The notes under the pieces: model-generated
The model's database searches: none
Told to the model about the DNA's origin: nothing
What the model saw: only the letters and a program-made list of their open reading frames with translations
In this document: positions 54,887 through 63,891 of the stretch, one piece after another
Numbering within the stretch: the first letter of the stretch is position 1
Layout: the number at the start of each line of letters is the position of its first letter
Made by a program: the position numbers and the translations under genes
Assembly: GCF_001625565.1 (NCBI RefSeq)
Contig: NZ_AUXS01000032.1
Coordinates: forward strand, 242,810-306,809
DNA: 64,000 bases
DNA from: Pseudoalteromonas luteoviolacea NCIMB 1944
Lineage (GTDB): Bacteria > Pseudomonadota > Gammaproteobacteria > Enterobacterales > Alteromonadaceae
Direction: 5' to 3'

Positions 54887-55783
54887 GTGGATAAATTACG
54901 TGCAATGGAAATATTCGTTGACCTTGCAGAGTATGAGAGCTTTACCCGCGTGGCAGAATTAAGAAATACCACCAAATCCATGGTAAGTAAGGAGATGTCA
55001 AAGCTAGAACAACATCTCGGTGTGCGTTTACTGCACCGTACGACACGTAATCTCACTCTGACTCATGCAGGGAAAGTCTACCTAGCTAGCGCAAAAGATA
55101 TTCTGGTTAAACTTGCTCAAGCAGACTCTCGCATTCAATCGCACACAAATGTGATAAAAGGAAAGCTCAAGGTCAACGTGCCAATGGCACTTGGCCTTAC
55201 TTTATTGACCGATTTTTTCAACAACTTTATGCGCCAACACCCATACATTGAGTTGGATATTCATTTAAGTGATGAAGATATTGACCTTGTGGAGCACGGC
55301 TTCGATCTTGGGTTTCGTGCAACAAGCAAACTACTTGATTCAAATTATGTAGGCAGACCACTCACCCAGTTTAGCTATAAAATCTGTGCATCCTCCGAGT
55401 ACGTCGATAGTCACTCCGTCATTGTTAAAGCCGCAGATCTACAAGATCACAATTGCTTTGAATACACTTACTTTAAAAACAAACACATTTGGCCTTTAGA
55501 AAATGGAATTGCTATCAGCGGCTCATTAAAAGTGAATAGCACACCATTTATGCTAGAAGCCGTTAAAGCAGGTCATGGTATTGGTTTTTTACCCGACTTT
55601 GTATGCGATAAAGCACTTGAAAATGGAGATGTGATTGAGCTCTTAGAACACTGTAAAAAGCCACAATTGACTCTGTACGCGCTGTATCCAGCAAGACATT
55701 TTGTGCCTGACACTGTGCTCACCTGTATAAAATTGCTAGAGCAGTATTTTGCCAGTTTGACAGCCCACCCCCTTACATCATGA
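54887..55783 (+). CDS. LysR-family regulator (CrgA/AaeR-like)
   Basis: 298 residues, GTG start 9 nt after AGGAG. HTH at about 5-62 (LRAMEIFVDLAEYESFTRVAELRNTTKSMVSKEMSKLEQHLGVRLLHRTTRNLTLTHAG). The effector domain has GKLKVNVPMALGLTLL and DLVEHGFDLGFRAT, the pattern of the CrgA-like subgroup that often responds to aromatic or electrophilic compounds. Probably regulates the divergent GST-NTF2-tautomerase operon. Its 3' end overlaps the convergent AraC gene by 11 nt. Confidence 0.88.
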   Translation: MDKLRAMEIFVDLAEYESFTRVAELRNTTKSMVSKEMSKLEQHLGVRLLHRTTRNLTLTHAGKVYLASAKDILVKLAQADSRIQSHTNVIKGKLKVNVPMALGLTLLTDFFNNFMRQHPYIELDIHLSDEDIDLVEHGFDLGFRATSKLLDSNYVGRPLTQFSYKICASSEYVDSHSVIVKAADLQDHNCFEYTYFKNKHIWPLENGIAISGSLKVNSTPFMLEAVKAGHGIGFLPDFVCDKALENGDVIELLEHCKKPQLTLYALYPARHFVPDTVLTCIKLLEQYFASLTAHPLTS

Positions 55784-56672
55784 CAGGCACTTGAAAGGAA
55801 AAAGTAACGCCACCAGTTACCGTCATTTCGATATCGCGTACAATTTCGACAAAATAACCATTAGGATCTATCTGATATCCAGCAAACTCAATGGCTTTGA
55901 AAAGTTGCTCTAGTGCGACACTGTAGCCTGAGTCGGACACTATATATACATCGCAACAAAAATAATGGCCTTCGGCCAAGGAGATGGTGTGTTCAGATGC
56001 GCAAACTTGCCAATCCCCTATGCGTGTTTTGATATCTTGCCAGCTATTTTCTAGCTGGCTGACTGGCGTCATCCCCATGATACGGGTTGCTCTCTCACCA
56101 AATGTTTCAAAAATTGTGTCCCATTCGGTGCTGATGTTTGGTAGTAATTTCATCCCTCTTTGTGGATACCAGACCAATTCGCAGGGTAAATTTTCAGCGA
56201 GTTTATTTTCTAAAGAACCGTATTCATCTGGGTGTGCGAGCTTGGCAAGTATTTCAGCTGTTTGTCTTGGCGTCCCCGTCACGCCCATCGCGCGGATCTG
56301 TTTTGCCGTTAAACCTAGGGTATTTTTTAAAGCCTTGCCCAAAGACTGAGATGATGCAAACCCACATTCGTGAGCTATGTCGATAATTTTATAGTCCTGT
56401 TTCGAGAAAATATAATGGACAGCATATTGTAAACGTACTCGACTCAAATATTGCCCAGGCGTTTCTTTAAACAACTCTGAAAATTGGCGATGAAAATGAA
56501 AAGGTGATATCGCACTTTGCGTGGCTATTTGCTCCCAACATAGACCAGACGCGAGGTCTTCATGCATTAATTTGAGCGCAGTCACAAAACGCGTTTGTAG
56601 ATTCTTTGGTAAGGACTCCAATAGAGCGTATTCTGGTACCAAAACAAATGGTGTGGGTTTGTTTTCTGACAT
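55773..56672 (-). CDS. AraC-family regulator with GyrI-like effector domain
   Basis: 299 residues from the ATG at 56672; an alternative GTG at 56699 lies inside a long inverted repeat. The N-terminal double HTH (about 28-130) includes ASGLCWEQIATQSAISPFHFHRQFSELFKETPGQYLSRVRLQYAVHYIF and AHECGFASSQSLGKALKN. The C-terminal half (about 150-299) is a GyrI/BmrR-like small-molecule domain (CELVWYPQRGMKLL, YFCCDVYIV). The layout matches Rob/SoxS-type multidrug sensors. It lies just downstream of an RND operon on the same strand. Confidence 0.85.
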   Translation of the reverse strand: MSENKPTPFVLVPEYALLESLPKNLQTRFVTALKLMHEDLASGLCWEQIATQSAISPFHFHRQFSELFKETPGQYLSRVRLQYAVHYIFSKQDYKIIDIAHECGFASSQSLGKALKNTLGLTAKQIRAMGVTGTPRQTAEILAKLAHPDEYGSLENKLAENLPCELVWYPQRGMKLLPNISTEWDTIFETFGERATRIMGMTPVSQLENSWQDIKTRIGDWQVCASEHTISLAEGHYFCCDVYIVSDSGYSVALEQLFKAIEFAGYQIDPNGYFVEIVRDIEMTVTGGVTFSFQVPVMM

Positions 56673-56674
56673 AG

Positions 56675-56710
56675 GCGCGATAGTTGTAACGAAAGCCACA
56701 ACTATCGCGC
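56675..56710. promoter_or_regulatory. 13-bp inverted repeat at the araC start
   Basis: Perfect 13-bp arms GCGCGATAGTTGT / ACAACTATCGCGC with a 10-nt loop; the last arm ends 2 nt before the ATG at 56672. Could be an operator, the terminator of an upstream transcript, or an RNA hairpin blocking the start. No ribosome site is visible outside it. Confidence 0.6.
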
Positions 56711-56753
56711 GCTATTTCAAAAAATGCAAATAACAGCCTGTAAGCAATTGTAG

Positions 56754-59700
56754 TTAAGCAGTTTGCTCTGCCAACAACAAATCTCGACGTTTAGGTTGTT
56801 TGCGACAAAAAAGTCCGAGCAATACAGGAATTAATATCAGTGTCACTGACGTTGCAAACAGCTCCCCAAAAACCAGAGCAACCGCCGCAGGTTTTAAATA
56901 CTGTGCCTGTTCCGCTTGTTCAAATAGAAGTGGTAACAAACCACATACGGTGGTTATTGTTGTTAAAAATATCGCCCTAAATCGACTTGTTCCAGCTTGG
57001 CGCAGAGCGTCATCCAGTGACAGGCCGCCCCGGTATAAGTGATTAAAACGCGTGATCAAAACCAAAGAGTCATTCACCACGATCCCTGTCATCGCCATCA
57101 TACCAAACATCGACAACAAGCTGATCGGCAAGTCCATAATGTAGTGACCAAATATCGCCCCAGCAAATCCAAAGGGAATGACCGCCATAATTATCAAAGG
57201 TTGCCAGTACGACTTGAGCGGGATTGCCAACAAAATATAAATCAAGATTATCGTCATTAACATCGCTGACTTAAATCCTTTAGACACTGCGGTTATTTCT
57301 TCAAACTCACCACCAGCTTTAATTTTTACACTTGGAAATACTTGCTCTAAACGGCTAATTTCACTCTGTAGCTTTTCCATCACTTCCTCAGGTGACTGAA
57401 TATGCCGATCTTGTTTCCAATAAATGTTTACAACTTGCGCTCTGTCCCTTCTATGCAACACATCAGGCACCTGCTCGAAACTAAATGTTGCAACATCTTC
57501 TAATCGAACACTATCGCCATTACTCAAAGTCAGTAAACTGGCTTTGAGTTGTGCCAAATTTTGCCGCTCATGTTTAGCATACCTAACCAGCACCTTGGTC
57601 TCTTGTCCTTGATCCAATATTCGGTGTACCTCCCTTTGCCCAAATGCTTCTCCGGCAAACTTTGCAACCTGATGCTGAGTTAAACCAAGCTGTTGACCGT
57701 AATCACTCAGCACAATTCGTACTTGCAGCTGACCACCTTTTGCGTCGTCATAAATATCAGATACTCCAGCTTGTGACACCAGTGCGTCATAAAGCCTAGA
57801 ACTGACTTGTTTTGCGATTGCTTTTTCGGGGGCTGTGATGGAAATAAAGGTACCACCAGCAGGAGCTTCTGCTGCGGAAAATTGCACAGAGTATGCGCCT
57901 TCAATAATACCCGTTTGTTTGCGCCAAGTATCCGTCAGAAGATAACTGGGCAGAGTACTCAAAGACTCACTAGTGAGCTCAGCTGTCACTTCAATATCGC
58001 CATAACCATCTGACCACCCGAGTAAATTTACAATAGGCTTAGACGTCAATTGAAACTCGGCTTGCAGTTTATTTGCAACTTGATTGGCCGATTTCTCCAG
58101 TTGAACCAATGCTTTTTCCTGCAATTGTAAAGGCGCACCATCTTGCAAAGACACTTTAGCCGTAATGTATCGCCCTGGGATCTCCGGAAACACCGAGCTA
58201 CGGATAGCCCCTGTCGACCACATGCCATATGCAAGGGTAATAAACGCCGTAAAAAATAAGATACTAGCAGCTTTATAACGAATTGATACATTAAGTATTG
58301 GTAAGTAAACCCGTGATTTCACAGTTGCGAGCCAAGTTTGAGCGCCTTGCTGTATTCGGCTGATAAATGTGTTTGAGTTCTCTGTGTAAGAGGAAGCGCC
58401 TAAATGAGAAGGCAAAATGAACTTACTTTCAACCAGTGAAAACAGCAGTGCTATTATCACGACCACGGAAAAGCCTGCTAATAACTTAGCAAGATCGTTA
58501 TTGATCCAAAGCATCGGAGAAAAAGCAGCTATCGTAGTGAGTGCACCAAATATTGTAGCGACAGATACCGACTGCACACCTTTAAACGCTGCTACTTGCC
58601 CATTCTTACAGGCGCCACGCTTATCGTATATGGCCTCTCCTACCACTACCGCATCGTCAACCAGTATGCCCAACACCAGAATAAAGCCAAATAAGGTGAT
58701 ATCGTTAATGCTGTGGTCGGTCAGTTGTAACGCCCCCAAAGTACCAAACAGCGCAACTGGAATACCAGCAGATACCCAAAACGCCAATTTTAAGTCTAAG
58801 AAGATCCCCAGTAATACAATTACAATGAGCAAACCTTGCCACGCATTGTTACCTAATCTAAATAGCTGCTCTTCAATATAAGGGGCCATATCCGCCATAG
58901 TATCGAGATGGACATCTGCGGGCAGCTGGCGGCGCAATTGCGCTAACGTGTCGTTCACCGCAGCACTCACATGTAACAAGTTGTCCGATTGACTCGTACT
59001 CACTAATAACGCAATGGCATTTTGCCCGTTATTGCGCACTATTGAGCCTGTTTGTTGGTAATCACGATAGACGTGTGCAATATCAGCTATGCGTATTGTT
59101 CCCGTCGTCTTTACGACAACAGGCACGTTTTTAAGCGCTGTAACACTATCTGCAAAGCCATCGCCCCGCAGCAGCAAACGACCACTCTCACTTTCTAACT
59201 CGCCACTTCTTGTTTCCAAAGAGAATTGCTCTATTGCTGACGCAACATCCTCTAACGTAATACCTAGTTGAGCAATCTGAATTGGATTAGGCTCAATCAC
59301 TAACTGAGGATTGCGACTGCCCCAATTATCGACACGAGAAATATCGGCATGCTTTTTTAGCGCAACTTCAACTTGCCTCGCAATGGGTTGCAAACTGTTA
59401 TTTTCCCTTTGTGCTGACACGATCACAAATGCAGCCAAATTAGTAAATTCATCTTTGGCAACTATGGGTTTTTCAGCTAGTTCAGGAAAGCTCGCAATGG
59501 CATTCACGCGATTTCGTACATCATTCAAAAGCGTATCAATATCTGTAACTGTGGTCTTTCTAACCGTCACTGTAGAAAGCCCAGCACTTGATTGACTGAC
59601 AACTTGCTTGATGCCTGTGACCCCGCTTATTGACTCTTCAACTCGCTGCGTAATTCCCTCATCAATTTGCGCAGCTGTGCCGCCGGGATAAGGCACCGTA

Positions 59701-59843
59701 ATGGAGATGGTTGACGGCGGGATCTGCGGAAAGGACTCAACTCGTAATTGCCCTAACGCGAGCACACCACTGGCGATAATCGCCAGCATCAATAGATTTG
59801 CTGCCACGGTATTGTCGATAAACCACTTGGTTAGCCAGCTCAT
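56754..59843 (-). CDS. RND efflux permease (second system)
   Basis: 1029-residue AcrB-type proton antiporter: N-terminal helix (AANLLMLAIIASGVLALGQL), VPYPGGTAAQIDEGI loop, LVLGILVDDAVVVGEAI with the charged pair, and C-terminal GMMAMTGIVVNDSLVLITRF. The ATG at 59843 overlaps the adaptor stop by one base (TGATG). Not orthologous-looking to the RND at 31596, though the same architecture. The operon is ABC-membrane-domain, adaptor, RND. An AraC/GyrI regulator follows. Outer-membrane factor absent. Confidence 0.92.
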   Translation of the reverse strand: MSWLTKWFIDNTVAANLLMLAIIASGVLALGQLRVESFPQIPPSTISITVPYPGGTAAQIDEGITQRVEESISGVTGIKQVVSQSSAGLSTVTVRKTTVTDIDTLLNDVRNRVNAIASFPELAEKPIVAKDEFTNLAAFVIVSAQRENNSLQPIARQVEVALKKHADISRVDNWGSRNPQLVIEPNPIQIAQLGITLEDVASAIEQFSLETRSGELESESGRLLLRGDGFADSVTALKNVPVVVKTTGTIRIADIAHVYRDYQQTGSIVRNNGQNAIALLVSTSQSDNLLHVSAAVNDTLAQLRRQLPADVHLDTMADMAPYIEEQLFRLGNNAWQGLLIVIVLLGIFLDLKLAFWVSAGIPVALFGTLGALQLTDHSINDITLFGFILVLGILVDDAVVVGEAIYDKRGACKNGQVAAFKGVQSVSVATIFGALTTIAAFSPMLWINNDLAKLLAGFSVVVIIALLFSLVESKFILPSHLGASSYTENSNTFISRIQQGAQTWLATVKSRVYLPILNVSIRYKAASILFFTAFITLAYGMWSTGAIRSSVFPEIPGRYITAKVSLQDGAPLQLQEKALVQLEKSANQVANKLQAEFQLTSKPIVNLLGWSDGYGDIEVTAELTSESLSTLPSYLLTDTWRKQTGIIEGAYSVQFSAAEAPAGGTFISITAPEKAIAKQVSSRLYDALVSQAGVSDIYDDAKGGQLQVRIVLSDYGQQLGLTQHQVAKFAGEAFGQREVHRILDQGQETKVLVRYAKHERQNLAQLKASLLTLSNGDSVRLEDVATFSFEQVPDVLHRRDRAQVVNIYWKQDRHIQSPEEVMEKLQSEISRLEQVFPSVKIKAGGEFEEITAVSKGFKSAMLMTIILIYILLAIPLKSYWQPLIIMAVIPFGFAGAIFGHYIMDLPISLLSMFGMMAMTGIVVNDSLVLITRFNHLYRGGLSLDDALRQAGTSRFRAIFLTTITTVCGLLPLLFEQAEQAQYLKPAAVALVFGELFATSVTLILIPVLLGLFCRKQPKRRDLLLAEQTA

Positions 59844-60988
59844 CAAGCACCTCCGCTATCTGCAAGTTGAACCTGATTTGAAAGCGGTTCAACTTGTGTT
59901 CCAACAACCATGCTAAGTAGCGGATAAACCACCACTTGCTTCGCACTATCGTCCATTTGATTAAAGCGAATGTAGGTATGTGTTTGGCTTTTCGACAGGA
60001 TCTCTACAGGCTCTTTTTGCAAAGTACCGTCATCATCAACAGTCCAAACAAAGCCATCTCTGGTTAATGCACTTTGCGGCACTTTAAAAGACAGTGGCAC
60101 TCGAGCTAAGCCAATATTAACCTGCACAGGCTGGTTTGGCATGAGCCGAGTTGTCAGTTCATACGGATCCGAAACTTTTAAAATTAACTGTCGCTGTCTA
60201 GTTGTTAAGTCCATGCGAGGCGCAATATACCTGATCTGTGCAGGCCATTTACCGCCAGAACGGTCGGTCACGTTAATTTCGAGCAGTTGATGTTGCAACT
60301 GGCGTTTAAGCCTACGCCAAACTGGCTCTGAAATAGGCAATACCACATCAATGCTGTCGCTTGCCGCAACTTCAAATAGCGCTTCACCTGCGCTTAGCCA
60401 ATCGCCTGGGCTCACGGCTCTCGATAAAATTACAGCATCGTATGGGGCAACAATTTGCGCTTCTTCGAAGCGCTTTTGCATACTTTTGAGCATCAGCTTT
60501 GCCTGACTCAAATCCGCTTTTGCTGCGGCAACTTGCGGCTCTCTCTTGGCAAAGCTGCTCTGGTTTTTACTCGATAACATACTCAAGGCAACGGACTGCT
60601 CGTGAAGCTGTTGCTCCAATGCCAACTCTGAGTGATAAACACGGCTTTGTGCCTGCGCCATTTCAGACTCAAGGTGAGTTGTATCTAACTTTGCCAAAGG
60701 CGTCGCTTTTTTCACAAGCGCTCCCGGCTCAAGCTCGGTATCTAACCACGCTAATTGCCCATCACTCGTTACCTTTAACTGTGTCACAAAACGAGCACGT
60801 GTATTACCAATTAGATCCAGTGTTGGTATATGAGACTGGGGTAATACGATTGTCGTTGATACTGGTTGCTTAATGCTGTGATTCGTTTTCACAACTGGTG
60901 CTTCAATAGCAAGTTCATCCACCACGATCAGCGCCATAAATATCGCGCAAAACCCTGCGCCAATCGCCATTATATTCTTATACTTCAT
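59843..60988 (-). CDS. RND periplasmic adaptor (second system)
   Basis: 381 residues from the ATG at 60988, 8 nt after AAGGAAA; a TTG at 60994 is an alternative. N-terminal anchor (NIMAIGAGFCAIFMALIVV), lipoyl halves (VTSDGQLAWLDTELEPGALVKKATPLAKLD and IVAPYDAVILSRAVSPGDWLSAGEALFEV) with a short coiled-coil hairpin between (about 110-175), and a C-terminal barrel. Overlaps the upstream ABC membrane domain gene by 11 nt. Works with the RND at 56754. Confidence 0.9.
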   Translation of the reverse strand: MKYKNIMAIGAGFCAIFMALIVVDELAIEAPVVKTNHSIKQPVSTTIVLPQSHIPTLDLIGNTRARFVTQLKVTSDGQLAWLDTELEPGALVKKATPLAKLDTTHLESEMAQAQSRVYHSELALEQQLHEQSVALSMLSSKNQSSFAKREPQVAAAKADLSQAKLMLKSMQKRFEEAQIVAPYDAVILSRAVSPGDWLSAGEALFEVAASDSIDVVLPISEPVWRRLKRQLQHQLLEINVTDRSGGKWPAQIRYIAPRMDLTTRQRQLILKVSDPYELTTRLMPNQPVQVNIGLARVPLSFKVPQSALTRDGFVWTVDDDGTLQKEPVEILSKSQTHTYIRFNQMDDSAKQVVVYPLLSMVVGTQVEPLSNQVQLADSGGA

Positions 60989-61865
60989 AGCCAATTTCCT
61001 TCTCAGTGAGTACTTGTTCGTTTCGGTTTAGGCGCTGAGTGATCTCCTCTAGGCGCGATAAAACTTGCAGCGTCACAGGCAACATAATTGCAGTGTCAAC
61101 GAATTCGAGTGAATAAGTGAGGATAGAAAACACCTCCCCTGTAGTTGGGCTTGGCAGCAAGTTTACGAGCCATAAATTGCCAAGCACCGACATAAATAGC
61201 AGCGCAAAAATAAAGCCATAAACCAGAGCTTCTGTATCTGAGAGGGCGATCTCATGTTTTTTTAGTTTTTCTAAATGGGCGCTCAATGCTGCAAACGGTT
61301 TGCAGCTCAGTATTTTTACCTGTTGTTCCGTTTGATCATTTAATTTGCCATTTAAGCGCTTAAAGGTTCCGTGGCAACAGGCGTAAACGAGTAACATAGC
61401 AATACTAGCGACCAACACACTTAGCGCGAAATACGTATGAAATGTAGCTAAAATAATGACTATGGATACCAATTGGATTGCGGCAGTCAGCAAAGCAGGT
61501 AAATCGTTTTCAAGAAAGTCGACAAGTTCTCTCGACATAGTTAATCGCGCATTTTTTGCGGAAACATCCGCACCTCTTAAATTGTGCGCAACGGTTTCAG
61601 CGAGCTTAACGCGAATATCACCGTATACCCGCGTATCGTAAAAACGGCGCAGCACGCTGATGACGATTAAACCGAGTAAGCTGGCAGCAAACCCCAGTAG
61701 CGGCGTTGTATCTTGTGCCAACACACCATCGATTACATAACCTATCAATAATGGCAGCAAAATAAGTAGGATGTTTTCAGCAATTACCATTAACCAAGTA
61801 ATGGCAACCTTAACAGGGCTTAATTTCACTACCGACCACAGTGAAATGGAGTTTTGAATGGACAT
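60978..61865 (-). CDS. ABC-transporter-like six-helix membrane domain, no ATPase
   Basis: 295 residues with about six membrane helices in the type IV (exporter) ABC transmembrane fold: VKVAITWLMVIAENILLILLPLLIGYVIDGVL, LLGLIVISVLRRFYDTRVYGDIRVKLAETVAHNL, VSIVIILATFHTYFALSVLVASIAMLLVYAC, and a final pair near 220-265. There is no Walker A, signature or Walker B; the protein ends after the coupling region (LSRLEEITQRLNRNEQVL). First gene of the second RND operon, overlapping the adaptor. Ribosome site AGGAG. Function unknown; a chaperone or partner of the RND pump is a guess. Confidence 0.8.
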   Translation of the reverse strand: MSIQNSISLWSVVKLSPVKVAITWLMVIAENILLILLPLLIGYVIDGVLAQDTTPLLGFAASLLGLIVISVLRRFYDTRVYGDIRVKLAETVAHNLRGADVSAKNARLTMSRELVDFLENDLPALLTAAIQLVSIVIILATFHTYFALSVLVASIAMLLVYACCHGTFKRLNGKLNDQTEQQVKILSCKPFAALSAHLEKLKKHEIALSDTEALVYGFIFALLFMSVLGNLWLVNLLPSPTTGEVFSILTYSLEFVDTAIMLPVTLQVLSRLEEITQRLNRNEQVLTEKEIGYEV

Positions 61866-61978
61866 ATTATGCTCCTAAGTACTTCTAGAGCAGAATTATG
61901 ACCAATTATAAAGTGGAAAAAGTGTCCTCACTTGCTGTTTTCAATGCTCATTGGCTTTATCAGCAATGAATCATAGAA

Positions 61979-62013
61979 CATGGATTGCGGGGCAAGCCCA
62001 CAATGATGGGCCT
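61979..62013. repeat. Imperfect palindromic intergenic repeat, copy 1
   Basis: CATGGATTGCGGGGCAAGCC... followed by CACAATGATGGG, an imperfect palindrome (ATTGCGGG / CCCACAAT). About 30 of its bases recur with two changes at 63755-63790. A partial tandem half-copy (AAGCTCACAATGACGGGCC) follows at about 62020-62041. Small dispersed REP-like element. Confidence 0.75.
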
Positions 62014-62036
62014 TATCCAGCAAAGCTCACAATGAC

Positions 62037-62058
62037 GGGCCTTACAATATTAAGGCCC
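62037..62058. terminator. Hairpin after the TonB-domain gene
   Basis: 8-bp arms GGGCCTTA / TAAGGCCC with a 6-nt loop, 51 nt past the stop of the minus-strand TonB-domain gene. No strong T-run. May end that transcript. Confidence 0.5.
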
Positions 62059-62108
62059 AAAATAACCGCTTTGCCTAATGTGCAACTTCGACTGTTACAC
62101 CAAGTTCA

Positions 62109-63176
62109 TTATACTTTCTTATTCGTCAGGTCTTTTTTGACCTGTGACGTTTCAACCAAGCTAAAGTGCGCACCTTTGTTGCCATGAATATACACTTGGC
62201 AACCCTGCCAACTTGATGGGATGCTCCACTGCTTCTGGGGCTGAACTTCATACTTCGAATAGTGATTGTCACACCTAATTTCCAAAGACGTTAAATCACC
62301 TTTGATATCTGATATCGTGAATGCATTTCTCGCCAACTTATGGCGCCACAAGGATCTTGTTATTTCACCTTTTACCCAAATGAGCTTACTTTCATCTTCA
62401 ACCAGTGCGTGTACCCTATCTATGTAAGGTGCTAACTTTTTAGCCGATGCTTCTGCTCCAGGTAACTCTGACAAGCGGTCAAATAGCGACAGTGCATACG
62501 TAAGCTTATTTTGCTCCATATTTAAAACTATTGCGCGAGAAAGATAAGCGATATACATTTCATCAGGCACATGCCCATCATTAAACTGTATTACTCTTAC
62601 AATGGCGCGTAGTTCATTCACTCTGTCGTTTTTCGCCGCGTAATATCGCGCTTTTGCCACCCAGAAATAGCTGTCTTCAGTAAAGTTTCTTAACTTTCGC
62701 TCTTCCATTTCACGAAATAACTGCGGTACTGAATCAAGATCGTTTTTATCAATTTTTGAGACTATCTTTTTATAACGGTTTAAAAAAGGACGAGAAACCC
62801 CTCTATAGTCTTCCGGCATAAAAAATGTTAATTGAACTTGATTTTTACACTGTTTGACAGGTTTATTATTTTGCATCGCAGGCTTAAATTGCCACTTATT
62901 AACAGCGTTCAATGCCGAACGCTCAAAAGATGCATCCCCAGAAGATCGCTCAACAACAGCAGATTCAACCTCACCCTTTTCATTTACCACGTAACTTAAT
63001 TGTACCCATCCCTCTCTGCCGCGCTCTGCGGCCTGCCTAGGAAAGATTGCCGCAGGTTTATCTATTGGCACAGCATCAACGAATTCACCACTTGATTGCT
63101 CAGATGAATCAGAGTTTAAAGACGCGCTAGCTTGAAACGAAAAAGCTGCAATTAGCATTATTGAAATGAATTTCAT
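62109..63176 (-). CDS. Secreted TonB C-terminal domain protein
   Basis: 355 residues from the ATG at 63176, after AAAGGATG; the frame runs 45 residues further upstream without a ribosome site. Signal peptide MKFISIMLIAAFSFQASA. TonB C-terminal-type domain at about 40-125 (PIDKPAAIFPRQAAERGREGWVQLSYVVNEKGEVESAVVERSSGDASFERSALNAVNKWQFKP). The remainder (about 140-355) is helical repeats that look TPR-like, followed by a short beta region. Lacks an N-terminal membrane anchor, so it is not a classical TonB energy transducer. Monocistronic. Confidence 0.82.
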   Translation of the reverse strand: MKFISIMLIAAFSFQASASLNSDSSEQSSGEFVDAVPIDKPAAIFPRQAAERGREGWVQLSYVVNEKGEVESAVVERSSGDASFERSALNAVNKWQFKPAMQNNKPVKQCKNQVQLTFFMPEDYRGVSRPFLNRYKKIVSKIDKNDLDSVPQLFREMEERKLRNFTEDSYFWVAKARYYAAKNDRVNELRAIVRVIQFNDGHVPDEMYIAYLSRAIVLNMEQNKLTYALSLFDRLSELPGAEASAKKLAPYIDRVHALVEDESKLIWVKGEITRSLWRHKLARNAFTISDIKGDLTSLEIRCDNHYSKYEVQPQKQWSIPSSWQGCQVYIHGNKGAHFSLVETSQVKKDLTNKKV

Positions 63177-63559
63177 AAACATCCTTTTTTTAATTAAAAA
63201 AACATCTGCGAGACGGTACGCCATTATCAGATGTAGGTTCCTTTGCTTGTTATATTCAATATTTAAATTGCTACTGGAAACCTTACAATAAGTTTTGAAT
63301 GTTTTATTCATATTGCATTGCTAAAAAACAATCAAAAAATATCTATATGTAAGTTTATGTAAAAAGCACAAGACAAAGTTAAAGTTATATTTGACGAGTG
63401 CATAATACATCAAGTTTAAGTAAATACACTAATCTACTTGGTAAAATTTCAATAGCCATCCGCTGAATAAAACCACAACCTCTAGTGGTTACACTTTAAT
63501 AACACAGATATATTTTTATTAACCTAACAAGTCGGAAAATTTGAATAAGAGGAATCAAT
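63177..63559. other. AT-rich intergenic region with a small inverted repeat
   Basis: Divergent promoter region of the TonB-domain gene and the small peptide. Contains AACCAC / GTGGTT with an 8-nt loop at 63471-63490, about 70 nt before the peptide start. No other gene seen. Confidence 0.45.
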
Positions 63560-63739
63560 GTGAAACTAGCACTTAATAAAAAGCGTATGAAAAGCCTAAG
63601 TACAAACGGACAAAATTTACCCAAAACACAAACTCTTAATATTGCAGGAGGTTGCAATTCGGGATGGGCACATTGCTATGGCAATACTTTAGCATGCTGT
63701 TCTCAAGGTACTTGTCGCAGCCGCTACTGCCAACAATAA
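63560..63739 (+). CDS. RiPP-precursor-like small peptide 2
   Basis: 59 residues beginning at a GTG with AAGAGGA upstream; the overlapping ATG leads straight to a stop. The leader MKLALNKKRMKSLSTNGQ.. LPKTQTLNIAGG ends in Gly30-Gly31. The core starts at once with Cys32 and contains six Cys in all (GGC, HC, ACC, GTC, RYC). Leader residues 1-31 align without gaps to the peptide at 18614-18811, with 13 identical positions (MKL, K7, K11, LS, LP, T25, I28, GG). It resembles lanthipeptide or other double-glycine precursors. No modification gene is in the window. Confidence 0.72.
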   Translation: MKLALNKKRMKSLSTNGQNLPKTQTLNIAGGCNSGWAHCYGNTLACCSQGTCRSRYCQQ

Positions 63740-63754
63740 TTACCGTGACCAAAA

Positions 63755-63790
63755 CATAGATTGCGGGGCAAGCCCACAATGACGGGCTTA
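63755..63790. repeat. Imperfect palindromic intergenic repeat, copy 2
   Basis: Same element as 61979-62013: CATAGATTGCGGGGCAAGCC followed by CACAATGACGGG, lying 15 nt past the peptide 2 stop. It may act as that gene's transcript end. Confidence 0.75.
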
Positions 63791-63891
63791 AATACCTAAG
63801 CCTACAATAACTAGCCAACCCAATTGACATGTCTTAAGCATCAAATCCAAATGACTGGTCTTAAACATAAAGGCACGCCCCCTCCCTCGTC

